A stretch of 64,000 nucleotides of DNA from Gillisella taibaishanensis (lineage in GTDB: Bacteria > Pseudomonadota > Alphaproteobacteria > Rhizobiales > Rhizobiaceae), in the NCBI RefSeq assembly GCF_001938985.1, contig NZ_MKIN01000021.1, positions 682,001-746,000 on the forward strand, read 5' to 3'. Numbering within the stretch: position 1 is the stretch's first letter; the number at the start of each line of letters is the position of its first letter. Shown one piece after another: positions 1-8,512 of the stretch. The notes below the pieces were generated by a model that was not told where the DNA came from, did no database searches, and worked only from the letters and a program-made list of their open reading frames with translations. The position numbers were made by a program, and so were the translations under genes.

Positions 1-253
1 CCTTGGCGCAGCTGAACCGATCCTCGGCAATCTCTGGGAACTCGACGCCATTGCCGCGGCCGCTATCGGCGGTGCCTCGCTGATGGGCGGCAAGGGCAGC
101 GTCGTCGGCACCATCCTTGGCGCAATCATCCTTGGCGCAATGCGCAACGGTTTGACGCTTATGAATGTACAGGCCTTCTACCAACTGCTCGCTACCGGCC
201 TTATAATCCTCGTCGCAATGATGATTGATCGCGCGACAAGGGGACGGGAATGA
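1..253 (+). CDS. Sugar ABC transporter permease, C-terminal end (partial)
   Basis: Only the last 83 codons are in the window; the reading frame is open from base 2 to the TGA at 251-253. The translation has the glycine-rich segment AIGGASLMGGKGSVVGTILGA and then LTLMNVQAFYQLLATGLIIL, which is the usual end of RbsC/XylH-type permeases (BPD_transp_2 family) that carry monosaccharides across the inner membrane. It ends in a final hydrophobic helix followed by a short basic tail. The stop overlaps the start of the downstream regulator by four bases (ATGA), so transporter, regulator and kinase are one operon. The substrate cannot be read from this fragment. Confidence 0.85.
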   Translation, partial: LGAAEPILGNLWELDAIAAAAIGGASLMGGKGSVVGTILGAIILGAMRNGLTLMNVQAFYQLLATGLIILVAMMIDRATRGRE

Positions 254-1125
254 ACGCTGATAGCTTTGACATGAAGGCGGTGGGGCCGCGCATCCGGATG
301 ATGATGCCGATGCTGACGCCGCTGGAAGCAAAGGTGGTGGATACGGTCTTCGGCATGCGTGATTTCAGCGAGGAAACCTCGCTGAAACAGATCGCCGAGA
401 ATGCCGGGGTTTCCGAAGCCATGGTGGTGAAGATCACCAAGAAGCTCGGCTTTTCCGGCTTTCGCGACTTCCGCTCTGCCGTCAGCCAGTATAACCGGCA
501 GCCAACCACCGAAATGCATCAGGAGCTGTCGGTCGACGATACCTCGATGGAAATCGTCCAGAAGGTGTTTCGCACCTCGATCCACGCGCTGGAGGAAACC
601 CTGGCCATCCTTGATATGGCCGCCTTCGACCAGGCTGCCGATATGATCCACAAGGCGCGTAACCGCGACTTCTACGGCGTTGGCGGCTCCGCGCAGATCG
701 CCCGGGACGTGGCCCACAAGTTTCTGCGCATCGGCGTGCGCGCCAGCGTCTTTGACGATTCCCACATGATGCTGATGTCCGCGGCACTGCTTGGCGACAC
801 CGATATCGCCATCGGCTTCTCGCACTCCGGCAACACCATCGCTGTCATCGAAGCCCTGCAACTCGCGCGCAGAAACGGCGCCCGCACCATTGCCGTCACC
901 AATTACGGCTCCTCGGCGCTCGCGCAATCTGCTGACGTGGTGCTGTGTTCGACGGCACAGGGATCGCCGCTGATGGGTGAAAACGCGGCAGCGCGCATCG
1001 CCCAGCTCAATATTCTCGACGCAGTCTTCGTTGCCGTCGCCCAGCGTGACTACCAGGCTGCCGAACGCAATCTCGACCGCACCATGTCCGCCGTCACCTC
1101 CAAACGCAGAGATCGCCTTCCATGA
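250..1125 (+). CDS. MurR/RpiR family transcriptional regulator
   Basis: This 291-residue protein has an N-terminal helix-turn-helix of the RpiR type (about residues 25-75, containing LKQIAENAGVSEAMVVKITKKL) and a C-terminal SIS phosphosugar-binding domain (about 125-255, with FYGVGGSAQIARDVAHKF and IGFSHSGNT). Family members sense sugar phosphates and repress sugar-uptake and catabolic genes. It overlaps the upstream permease and the downstream kinase by four bases each, so it probably controls its own operon in response to the phosphorylated product of that kinase. The ligand is not predictable from the sequence. Confidence 0.9.
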   Translation: MNADSFDMKAVGPRIRMMMPMLTPLEAKVVDTVFGMRDFSEETSLKQIAENAGVSEAMVVKITKKLGFSGFRDFRSAVSQYNRQPTTEMHQELSVDDTSMEIVQKVFRTSIHALEETLAILDMAAFDQAADMIHKARNRDFYGVGGSAQIARDVAHKFLRIGVRASVFDDSHMMLMSAALLGDTDIAIGFSHSGNTIAVIEALQLARRNGARTIAVTNYGSSALAQSADVVLCSTAQGSPLMGENAAARIAQLNILDAVFVAVAQRDYQAAERNLDRTMSAVTSKRRDRLP

Positions 1126-2021
1126 CATCCTCGCCCATCGTCACCGTTTTCGGCAGCCTTCACTATGACATCGCGGTTTTTGGTCCCGACCGACCGCGCC
1201 AGGGCGAAACGGTGACGGGCACGTCCTGGCATCCGAAAAGTGGCGGCAAGGGCGGCAATCAGGCAGTGGCGGCCGCACAGGCCGGAGTTTCCACCTTCAT
1301 GATCGGCGCTGTCGCCGATGACGACTTCGGCCACTTCCTGCTCGCCAATCTGAAGCGCAAACAGGTGGACGAACGCTTCGTGCGCCGCGATACCGCGAAG
1401 GGTACCGGCCAGGCCACCGGCATGAGCGTGGCGATCTTCGACGCCCAGGGTGACTACGGCGCCGTTATCGTTTCCGGCGCAAATCTCACGCTCGGCGATC
1501 ATGACGTGGAAGCGGCGGCGGATCTCCTGAAGCGCACCACCGTTCTCGTTCTCCAGAATGAAATCCCCGACGCGGCCAATGCCGCTGCCGCCAAGGCCGT
1601 GAAACAGGCTGGCGGGCGTGTGCTGATCAACGCCGCCCCCGCGCGTGCCCTGTCCGCCGATCTCCAGCAGTGGATCGACATCATCGTCGTCAACGCCATC
1701 GAAGCGGAAATGCTGGCAGGCACGCCTGTCGTGGAAACGCTGGAAGGTGCGCTGGAGGCGGCCAAAATCCTGCTAGCGCATTTTCCGGAAGTCGTGGTGA
1801 CCGCCGGTGGTGCCGGCGTCGCCTATGCCAACAGAAGCGGGACGGAAATCACGCTGCCGGCGGTCAAGGTAAAGGTCGAAAGCACCCATGGAGCCGGTGA
1901 CATGTTCATAGGCGTGATGGCTGCGGAACTTGCTCATGGCACTAGCATGGAGACCGCACTTCAATCCGCAAATGCTCAAGCCGCAAAGCTTGTTGGCACG
2001 CCGGAGGCGGAGCGGGTTTAA
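1122..2021 (+). CDS. PfkB family carbohydrate kinase (ribokinase-like)
   Basis: A 299-residue sugar kinase of the ribokinase/PfkB family. The N-terminal signature GGKGGNQAVAAAQAG lies at about residues 41-55. The C-terminal signature THGAGDMF, containing the catalytic aspartate (about 260), has the normal DTxGAGD spacing with S for the first D. It would phosphorylate the sugar imported by the upstream ABC transporter. The start overlaps the RpiR stop (ATGA at 1122-1125). Its sequence is closest in style to ribokinases, but the substrate is unproven. A gap of about 135 bases follows with no clear terminator. Confidence 0.88.
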   Translation: MTSSPIVTVFGSLHYDIAVFGPDRPRQGETVTGTSWHPKSGGKGGNQAVAAAQAGVSTFMIGAVADDDFGHFLLANLKRKQVDERFVRRDTAKGTGQATGMSVAIFDAQGDYGAVIVSGANLTLGDHDVEAAADLLKRTTVLVLQNEIPDAANAAAAKAVKQAGGRVLINAAPARALSADLQQWIDIIVVNAIEAEMLAGTPVVETLEGALEAAKILLAHFPEVVVTAGGAGVAYANRSGTEITLPAVKVKVESTHGAGDMFIGVMAAELAHGTSMETALQSANAQAAKLVGTPEAERV

Positions 2022-2157
2022 CCGCAATACAGCGCAGGCCGACGACGAGCTGTGTACCCCAAGTCGGCGGCCCTTCTGCTTCGTGGCCAAGCCCTTTCTT
2101 GCATCTGCGGGCCTGGAACCGACGTACCGGAGACCAGCAAGATCGAAAGCTCTCATT

Positions 2158-2538
2158 TCAATCGGCTGGCTCTCCTTCGCTCCCGGCTTTCTGATTGGCT
2201 TTTGCGTCGAGCGTCTTGATGAGGTTGCGCAACTGATGTTCGTCCAACTCTTCGATGCCGACGAATTTGTTCTGCGCATGCGACGTGAGGATCAGTTCGT
2301 CCAGCTTGGCCTGGAGCGCCTTGCTGTCCCTGTTCTGCGAGTTTTGCAGGACGAAAACCATCAGAAACGTGATGATCGTGGTGCCGGTATTGATGACCAA
2401 TTGCCACGTCTCGCTGAACCCGAAAATCGGGCCGGAGAGCGCCCACAAAACTACGCACGCAACTGCCGTGAAGAAGATCACCGGTTTCCCGGACCATTCC
2501 GCTATAACATTGGCAAATTTCGAAAAGAACTTGGACAT
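2158..2538 (-). CDS. Low-affinity iron permease family small membrane protein
   Basis: A 126-residue protein with two hydrophobic segments (about residues 18-38 and 46-66) followed by the hallmark LQNSQNRDSKALQAKLDELI of the low-affinity iron permease family (PF04120). Bacterial members are short, and transport activity is not established for most of them, so iron transport is only a family label. I chose the ATG at 2538 because GGAGG lies seven bases upstream; a longer reading to 2610 adds a non-conserved N-terminus. It stands alone, downstream of the MarR gene on the same strand with a 121-base gap. Confidence 0.75.
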   Translation of the reverse strand: MSKFFSKFANVIAEWSGKPVIFFTAVACVVLWALSGPIFGFSETWQLVINTGTTIITFLMVFVLQNSQNRDSKALQAKLDELILTSHAQNKFVGIEELDEHQLRNLIKTLDAKANQKAGSEGEPAD

Positions 2539-2659
2539 CTGGCCTCCTGCGAAACTTGGTGACGCCGCAATCACCGAACTCTCAAGTGAGACGTTTGATC
2601 CAGTGCCCATTCCCGAAGCCGCTCTCTGAGCCTCGTTCTCCGCCAGCCATGGCCCAGGG

Positions 2660-3085
2660 TCATCCGAAGCGGTCGAGCAGAGCCACCAGCATTGGTTTCA
2701 GCCGCTGGATTTCCTGGCGATGGGCGTTGGATAGCGTTGCGAGAACTGCCTCCCCTTGCTGCGTCAGCATGAGGACGGTCCTTCGCTTATCCTGCTGGTC
2801 GGTACTGCGCACGATCAGATCCAAGGCCTCCAGCCGGTTGACCAGTTCGGAAGCACTGTGCGGCTTCAGGATCAGCCGCTCGGCGATAAAACCCACCGTC
2901 GCCTTTTGCCCCTCTGCGCCGCGAATGGCCAGCAGCACCTGGTGCTGCTGCGGCGTCAGCCCGGCCTCCGCCGCCTCAGCTTCACTGAACGCCTGAAAGC
3001 CACGTAAGGCTGCCCGGAAATCCGCGAGATCGGCATAATCGCTATCTTTCAAGGCAATTTTTTCCGCACACATTCCCTCATCCAT
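2660..3085 (-). CDS. MarR family transcriptional regulator
   Basis: A protein of about 141 residues with the MarR winged-helix fold: AGLTPQQHQVLLAIRGAEG begins the DNA-binding domain, IAERLILKPHSASELVNRLEALDLI is the recognition region, and DKRRTVLMLTQQG is the wing (the DxR motif of the family). Start codons at 3085 or 3073 are both possible; a longer reading to 3205 would run into the divergent channel gene. A perfect 17-bp palindrome lies between this gene and the divergent ClC channel, which suggests autoregulation and control of the channel. The inducer is unknown. Confidence 0.87.
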   Translation of the reverse strand: MDEGMCAEKIALKDSDYADLADFRAALRGFQAFSEAEAAEAGLTPQQHQVLLAIRGAEGQKATVGFIAERLILKPHSASELVNRLEALDLIVRSTDQQDKRRTVLMLTQQGEAVLATLSNAHRQEIQRLKPMLVALLDRFG

Positions 3086-3094
3086 TCTTGATAA

Positions 3095-3111
3095 ATATCG
3101 TATTACGATAT
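3095..3111. promoter_or_regulatory. Perfect palindrome, probable MarR operator
   Basis: ATATCGTATTACGATAT has two 8-base arms (ATATCGTA/TACGATAT) around a single T. It sits in the 51-base gap between the divergent MarR and ClC genes, 10 bases from the MarR start. Size, symmetry and place fit a MarR dimer site. Binding is inferred. Confidence 0.65.
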
Positions 3112-3136
3112 AATTGCGAGACCCCGATCGAAAGAG

Positions 3137-4909
3137 ATGCCGATGATTAACATGAATGGCGGCAGTGCCAAACGCCCTCCCCTTGGTGACCACAGCGCCG
3201 ATCACCGCCTGCTTCTCCTTGCCGGCATGGCGGTGGTGGTTGGCAGTGTCAGCGCCATGGGAGCCTGGCTTTTGCTGCGTCTGATCGCGCTCGCCACGAA
3301 TTTTTTCTGGTTCGGGCGGCTTTCATCTGCCGAGAGCACGATAGCCGATACCGGTCTTGGCCTCGGCATCATTGCCATTCCAATTATCGGCAGCCTGATC
3401 GTCGGTTTGATGGCTCGGTTTGGCTCGGACAAAATCCGCGGCCACGGCATTCCGGAAGCTATAGAGGCGATCCTTTACGGAGAAAGTCGGCTGTCTCTGA
3501 AGGTCGCGATCCTGAAGCCCGTCTCCTCTGCGATATCGATCGGCAGCGGTGGCCCGTTCGGCGCGGAGGGGCCTATTATCATGACCGGCGGCGCCGTTGG
3601 CTCGCTCTTTGCCCAATGTTTTCATCTGAGCGCGACAGAGCGCAAGACGCTGCTCGTGGCCGGCGCAGCCGCCGGAATGACGGGCATCTTTGGAACGCCG
3701 CTTGCCGCCATTCTCCTGGCAATCGAAGTTTTACTGTTTGAATGGAAGCCGCGCAGCTTTGTGCCTGTCGTGGTTGCTGTTCTGGTTTCCTGGAGCTGGC
3801 GCCCGGCCTTGATCGGCGCCGGCCCCTTACTTTCCCTGCAGGCGGCCATGCCTTCAGGCTATTGGCCCCTGCTGGCAGCGGCGGGCATAGGCACTGTCGT
3901 CGGCCTTGAAGCAGCGCTTCTCTCCACCAGCCTCTATAAGATCGAGGACCTGTTTCATCGCTTGCCAATCCACTGGATGTGGTGGCCCGCCCTCGGCGCC
4001 ATCGTCGTCGGCCTCGGCGGCTATATGGACCCGCGCGTACTCGGAGCCGGATACGCCAATATCCAGTCCATGCTCGCCGATACGATGACGATAAAAATGG
4101 TCGTAACGCTGCTGGCGATCAAAGCGATCGTGTGGATCGTCGCGCTCGGCTCCGGAACGTCAGGCGGTGTTCTTGCCCCGCTTCTGATCCTCGGCGGCGC
4201 GGTCGGATGCCTTGCCGGACATGCCCTGCCGGGCGATCCCGGTTTCTGGACGATGATCGGCATGGCAGCCATGATGAGCGGCGCCATGCGGGCCCCGCTG
4301 ACCGGAGCCCTGTTTGCCGGCGAGTTGACGGGACTGTTCGAGGCGTTACCTTTGACCCTGGCAGCGGCAGCGGCCGCTTATGCGGTCAGTGTACTGGTCA
4401 TGCGCCGGTCTATTCTGACCGAGAAGATCGCCCGCCGCGGCAGACATGTCCTTCAGGAATATACAGTCGACCCCCTGGATTTCACCCAGGCGGCCCAAAT
4501 TATGACCGCAGGCCCGGCGACATTGTCGGGTGACCTGTCGGTCGCCGGCGCCTTGTCCTTCTTCACAGAAGAGGCCGTTCATCGCAGCTATCCTGTGGTT
4601 GATGGCGAGAACCGATTGCTTGGCCTCGTGTCACGCAGCGACGCCCTGCGCTGGCGCAACGGCGACGTGACGCTAGAGGCAACACTGGCCGAAACGCTGT
4701 CCGACAGGTCGCAGCCGGTAGCCTATCCGGATACGCCGAGCAGCTTTATCGCTGATCTCATCATCGAGACCGGCGTCGGCCGCATCCCGGTGGTCGACCC
4801 GCAAACGCGCAAGGTCGTCGGCATCGTCTCACGGCAAGACCTGCTCAAGGTCCGCAGCGTCAACCGCGTCAGCGAAACGATGCGGAGCCGGATGATAGGG
4901 CAAAGATAG
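3137..4909 (+). CDS. ClC family chloride channel/antiporter with CBS domains
   Basis: A 590-residue protein with a ClC membrane domain (about residues 20-430) and a C-terminal pair of CBS domains (about 455-580). Ion-pathway motifs are visible: GHGIP (about 102-106, serine of the usual GSGIP replaced by histidine), GAEGP (about 142-146, keeping the gating glutamate but with alanine for the usual K/R), and GGVLAP for GxFxP. The gating glutamate permits either channel or H+/anion exchange function. It is divergent from a MarR gene with a shared operator-like palindrome. Start at 3137 has AAAGAG upstream. The altered filter residues leave the ion selectivity open. Confidence 0.92.
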   Translation: MPMINMNGGSAKRPPLGDHSADHRLLLLAGMAVVVGSVSAMGAWLLLRLIALATNFFWFGRLSSAESTIADTGLGLGIIAIPIIGSLIVGLMARFGSDKIRGHGIPEAIEAILYGESRLSLKVAILKPVSSAISIGSGGPFGAEGPIIMTGGAVGSLFAQCFHLSATERKTLLVAGAAAGMTGIFGTPLAAILLAIEVLLFEWKPRSFVPVVVAVLVSWSWRPALIGAGPLLSLQAAMPSGYWPLLAAAGIGTVVGLEAALLSTSLYKIEDLFHRLPIHWMWWPALGAIVVGLGGYMDPRVLGAGYANIQSMLADTMTIKMVVTLLAIKAIVWIVALGSGTSGGVLAPLLILGGAVGCLAGHALPGDPGFWTMIGMAAMMSGAMRAPLTGALFAGELTGLFEALPLTLAAAAAAYAVSVLVMRRSILTEKIARRGRHVLQEYTVDPLDFTQAAQIMTAGPATLSGDLSVAGALSFFTEEAVHRSYPVVDGENRLLGLVSRSDALRWRNGDVTLEATLAETLSDRSQPVAYPDTPSSFIADLIIETGVGRIPVVDPQTRKVVGIVSRQDLLKVRSVNRVSETMRSRMIGQR

Positions 4910-5002
4910 CGCTGCTCGAAGGATAGAGAAAGCAGCGACCGCGCATTCGACTGCCCGTTTTGCGCAGATTGACCGGGCATTTCCGTTAGGTCAAATATAA
5001 GA

Positions 5003-5012
5003 ATATCGTAAT
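5003..5012. promoter_or_regulatory. Half-site resembling the MarR palindrome
   Basis: ATATCGTAAT here is identical to the first ten bases of the minus-strand reading of the palindrome at 3095-3111, and lies 33 bases before the MFS start. The other half is not conserved. It may be a weak second site for the same MarR protein. Confidence 0.3.
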
Positions 5013-5044
5013 CGCTCAGCCGCGCCCCGCATGGGAGGAACAGC

Positions 5045-6259
5045 ATGCGTAAAGCCACGTATCGTTGGGTTGTCGTCGCGGCTGGGGGACTGCTTAGCTG
5101 CGTGGCGATCGGGTCCATGTTCACGCTACCGGTTTTCATCCGGCCGATCGTAACGGAAACCGGCTGGTCGGTGACTGGCATATCCACCGCCATGACCATC
5201 GCCTTCCTTGCAATGGCGCTCGGCAGCTTCGCCCTCGGCTCGCTTTCCGACCGTGTTGGCGCGCGACCGGTCATCCTCGTCGGATCGGCCATGCTGGCGG
5301 TCGGCCTCGCCTGGGCCAGCCGGTCCACGTCAATTCTGGAATTCCAGTTGATCTTCGGGCTCATCGTCGGCCTCTCGATCGCGGCCATCCTGCCACCATT
5401 GATGGCCTCCGTCACGGGGTGGTTCGACACGCATCGAAGCCTTGCCGTTTCACTGGTCTCGGCAGGCATGGGCATGGCACCGATGACTGTATCGCCCTTC
5501 GCAGCATGGCTGGTCTCCACCTATGGCTGGCGCTCATCGATGCTTGTCATTGCCGGGCTCGCCGCAAGTGTCATGATCCCGCTTTCGCTCCTCATCCGCC
5601 AGCCGCCTACGCTTGATGACGAGGAGCGTCCGATGGCTTCAGGCATCGCCGCTGGCCAGTCCATGTCCGTCGGCTCGGCCCTCAAATCTCGGCCTTTTAT
5701 CGTGCTGATGCTCACCAACTTTTTCTGTTGCGCAACCCATTCCGGCCCGATCTTCCACACCGTCGGCTATGCCGTGAGCTGCGGCATTCCCCTGATTGCC
5801 GCCGTGACAATCTATAGTGTCGAAGGTCTGGCAGGGCTCGGTGGTCGCATCGCCTTCGGGCTGATGGGCGACCGCTTTGGCGCCAAGACCATCCTCGTGC
5901 TCGGGCTGCTCGCTCAGGCAATCGTGGCATTCCTATTCTTCTTCGTTCGGCAATTGGATGGATTTTACGCGGTGTCTGGCATGTTCGGCTTTATCTATGC
6001 CGGCGTCATGCCGCTCTATGCAGTGCTGGCGCGCGAGAATTTTCCACAGCGTTTGATGGGTACCATTATCGGTGGCACCGGCATGGCCGGTTCATTGGGC
6101 ATGGCGCTCGGCCCTTGGGCCGGCGGGCTGATCTATGACACCTTCGCCACCTATACTTGGCTCTATCTGGGTGCCTGCGGCATGGGCATCGGAGCCTTCC
6201 TGATTGCCATGACCTTCAGACCTTTCCCCAAAGCGGACATGCAGGCGGCTACGGCGTGA
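5045..6259 (+). CDS. MFS transporter (monocarboxylate/oxalate-formate antiporter type)
   Basis: A 404-residue major facilitator protein with about 12 transmembrane segments. The loop 2-3 motif reads GSLSDRVGARPVILVG (family motif GxxxDrxGrr), and the matching C-terminal half has GRIAFGLMGDRFGAKTILVLG. The overall pattern, including TETGWSVTGISTAMTIAFL early on, resembles the OFA/monocarboxylate group, so an organic anion substrate is likely but unproven. GGAGG lies close before the ATG at 5045. It follows the ClC gene on the same strand after 135 bases that include a MarR half-site. Confidence 0.85.
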   Translation: MRKATYRWVVVAAGGLLSCVAIGSMFTLPVFIRPIVTETGWSVTGISTAMTIAFLAMALGSFALGSLSDRVGARPVILVGSAMLAVGLAWASRSTSILEFQLIFGLIVGLSIAAILPPLMASVTGWFDTHRSLAVSLVSAGMGMAPMTVSPFAAWLVSTYGWRSSMLVIAGLAASVMIPLSLLIRQPPTLDDEERPMASGIAAGQSMSVGSALKSRPFIVLMLTNFFCCATHSGPIFHTVGYAVSCGIPLIAAVTIYSVEGLAGLGGRIAFGLMGDRFGAKTILVLGLLAQAIVAFLFFFVRQLDGFYAVSGMFGFIYAGVMPLYAVLARENFPQRLMGTIIGGTGMAGSLGMALGPWAGGLIYDTFATYTWLYLGACGMGIGAFLIAMTFRPFPKADMQAATA

Positions 6260-6518
6260 GGCGTCGAAACAGCGATCGTCTCTCGATTTCTTAGGCCTTA
6301 TTGAAAGCCAAGGCTCAACGCCTCCATCACCAAGCGGTAGACCACGGCACTTCGTATCAGAGGCCAGCGCCCGCACCTCGTCGATCATGACAACTCCATG
6401 ATGAAAATGAAAGGAGATTGGAAAGCCATTTTATGAGGCTGACATATGCGGGCTCTAGAGAGACCGGGAAGAGCGCGCAGACATCTTGCGCCCATGCCTC
6501 AAGACCGGAGTTTCCCGC
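6260..6518. other. Intergenic region, promoter for phosphodiesterase/ABC operon
   Basis: No gene is supported here. It separates the MFS gene from the phosphodiesterase operon and should hold that operon's promoter. GGAG at 6507-6510 is the ribosome site for the GTG start at 6519. No clear terminator hairpin or operator was found by eye. Confidence 0.4.
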
Positions 6519-7352
6519 GTGAAGATCATCCAGATCACCGACACCCATTTCAGCCCGTCAAAGCCGCATTTCAACGGCAATTGGCCGCCGCTGCTGGCAT
6601 GGATCGAGGCTGAAAAGCCCGATCTGATCATTCACACCGGCGATCTCTGCGTGGATGGCGCGGATCATGCCGAAGACATCGCCTTTTCACTGGAGCTGAT
6701 GCGCCAGGCATCTGCACCCATGCTGATCGTCCCGGGCAATCACGACGTTGGCCATCTGCCGGGCTCCCATCAGCCGGTCACGCAAACCCGGCTCGAACGC
6801 TGGAACGGCCTTGTCGGCTCCGACCGCTTCATTCGCGATATCGACGGCTGGCGGCTGATCGGCTTCAATTCTCTGCTGCTCGGCATGGGTAACGAGCACG
6901 AGACCGAGCAGTTGGACTGGCTGGCGCAGGCCATGGCGGATGCCGGCCCGCGCCGCATCGCGCTCTTTACCCATAAGCCGATCTTTGTCGATGAGCCGCA
7001 TGAAGGCGATACCGGCTACTGGAGCATTCGCCCGACCCCGCGTGGCCGCCTCTACGAATTGATGCAGCGTCACGATGTCGGCCTCGTCGCAACAGGTCAT
7101 CTGCACTGGGCCTGGAAGGGTGCGTTCAACAAGACAAGCCTCGTCTGGGGGCCGTCTGCGGCCTTTATCATCGACACGCTTGAGCGGGAAATGCCAGGTG
7201 AGCGCCTGATCGGCGCCGTCATCCACACATTCGACGGTGACACGGTGGCGAGCGAGATCGTCGCCGTTCCCGGCATGACCGCCTATGTGATCGACGATGT
7301 TATCGACGAAGTCTATCCGAAGCCGGCGATGCCGGGGGAGGCTGCGGAATGA
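6519..7352 (+). CDS. Metallophosphoesterase, GpdQ/CpdA-type phosphodiesterase
   Basis: A 277-residue calcineurin-fold phosphodiesterase. All metal-ligand motifs are present in order: DTHF (near residue 8), GDLC (about 44), PGNHD (about 80), FTHKP (about 150) and ATGHLHW (about 190). This is the pattern of class III cyclic-nucleotide phosphodiesterases and of GpdQ glycerophosphodiesterases. No signal peptide is seen, so it is cytoplasmic. The GTG at 6519 is chosen because GGAG sits eight bases upstream; an upstream TTG at 6486 lacks this. Its stop overlaps the ABC ATPase start by four bases, so hydrolysis of an imported phosphodiester is a plausible job. Confidence 0.85.
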   Translation: MKIIQITDTHFSPSKPHFNGNWPPLLAWIEAEKPDLIIHTGDLCVDGADHAEDIAFSLELMRQASAPMLIVPGNHDVGHLPGSHQPVTQTRLERWNGLVGSDRFIRDIDGWRLIGFNSLLLGMGNEHETEQLDWLAQAMADAGPRRIALFTHKPIFVDEPHEGDTGYWSIRPTPRGRLYELMQRHDVGLVATGHLHWAWKGAFNKTSLVWGPSAAFIIDTLEREMPGERLIGAVIHTFDGDTVASEIVAVPGMTAYVIDDVIDEVYPKPAMPGEAAE

Positions 7353-8512
7353 GCGCGCTCCACCTTTCCAATATCACCAAGTCCTTTGGCGACAACGCCA
7401 TCCTCAAGGGTATCAGCCTCGAAGCAGAGGCTGGCGAATTCATCGCCCTTGTCGGCCCCTCCGGTTGCGGCAAGAGCACGCTGCTGCGCATCGTCGCCGG
7501 CCTCGAGCATCCGACCTCCGGCAGTGTCATGGCGGCAGGCCGCGAACTGACGGCACTTGCCCCGGCAGATCGCAACGTTGCGATGGTATTCCAGTCCTAC
7601 GCGCTTTATCCGCATCTGACGGCCGGGCAGAACATCGCTGTGCCGCTGGCTATGCGGCAGCTCAGCCGGGCACAGCGCCTGCCCATCATCGGCAATCTGC
7701 TGCCCGGGCAAAAGCAGGTGCGCACCGCTATTCAGGCGCAAGTCCTGGACATGGCGCGAGCGCTGAAGATCGAGCATCTCATCGACCGCAAGCCAGGCCA
7801 GATGTCCGGCGGGCAGCGGCAGCGCGTGGCGCTGGCCCGCGCCATGGTGCGGCGCCCGAGCCTCTTCTTGATGGATGAGCCGCTTTCCAATCTCGATGCC
7901 AACCTGCGTGTGCATGCACGCGGCGAAATCGTTGATCTTCACCGGCGCGCGGGCGTGCCGACCCTATACGTTACCCATGACCAGGCGGAAGCGCTGTCGA
8001 TGGCGGACCGGGTTGCCGTGATGATCTCAGGCACCCTTCTTCAGCTTGCCCCGCCGCAGGTTATCTATGACGATCCTGATCATATCGAGGTGGCACGTTT
8101 CCTCGGCCAACCCAGGATCAATACGCTCGACACGCTGGCGGCGCCCGACCAGACAGTCGCGCTCGGCAGCATGCGCCTCCAGATCGTCGCGACCGCACCC
8201 CAACAGGACGCCGTGACCATTGCCGTGCGGCCAGAACATCTGCGTGTGCTTCCGACCCGTCAGGGTGGCCTTGCCGCACATGTGGAGCGGATGGAATTTC
8301 TCGGCTCAGAGGTCATCGTCTACACCAAGCTCGACGGGCTGAGCCAGCCGATGGTCGCCAAGCTGACCCCAGTGGAAGCCGCAGGCCTTGCCGCTGGAAT
8401 GCCGGTATCCCTCGCGACTAATCCCGAGCGGGTAATGGTGTTTGGCAAGGATGGTTTCCGGCTTTCCACAACGCCTTTGGCTTCAACCGTGCTGGAGGCG
8501 GCCAATGGCTGA
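7349..8512 (+). CDS. ABC transporter ATP-binding protein (UgpC/MalK type)
   Basis: A 387-residue ATPase of the CUT1 importer class. Visible motifs are Walker [10 protein letters not shown] (about residues 39-47), signature [15 protein letters not shown], Walker [13 protein letters not shown] and switch THDQAEA, followed by a C-terminal MalK-type OB (TOBE) region of about 140 residues. Between the Q-loop and the signature there is an extra stretch of about 15 residues (around RAQRLPIIGNLLPGQKQ) that ordinary MalK/UgpC proteins lack. It overlaps the phosphodiesterase and the following permease, so the five genes from 6519 to 11562 form one operon. Confidence 0.9.
   Translation: MSALHLSNITKSFGDNAILKGISLEAEAGEFIALVGPSGCGKSTLLRIVAGLEHPTSGSVMAAGRELTALAPADRNVAMVFQSYALYPHLTAGQNIAVPLAMRQLSRAQRLPIIGNLLPGQKQVRTAIQAQVLDMARALKIEHLIDRKPGQMSGGQRQRVALARAMVRRPSLFLMDEPLSNLDANLRVHARGEIVDLHRRAGVPTLYVTHDQAEALSMADRVAVMISGTLLQLAPPQVIYDDPDHIEVARFLGQPRINTLDTLAAPDQTVALGSMRLQIVATAPQQDAVTIAVRPEHLRVLPTRQGGLAAHVERMEFLGSEVIVYTKLDGLSQPMVAKLTPVEAAGLAAGMPVSLATNPERVMVFGKDGFRLSTTPLASTVLEAANG

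Noticed and set aside
178..1128. Long minus-strand reading frame opposite the RpiR gene
   Set aside because: It is a high-GC shadow of the RpiR gene, whose HTH and SIS motifs are clear. The antisense translation shows no family signature and is rich in H, G and R.
3086..3205. N-terminal extension of the MarR protein to 3205
   Set aside because: It would cover the operator palindrome and the start of the divergent ClC gene.
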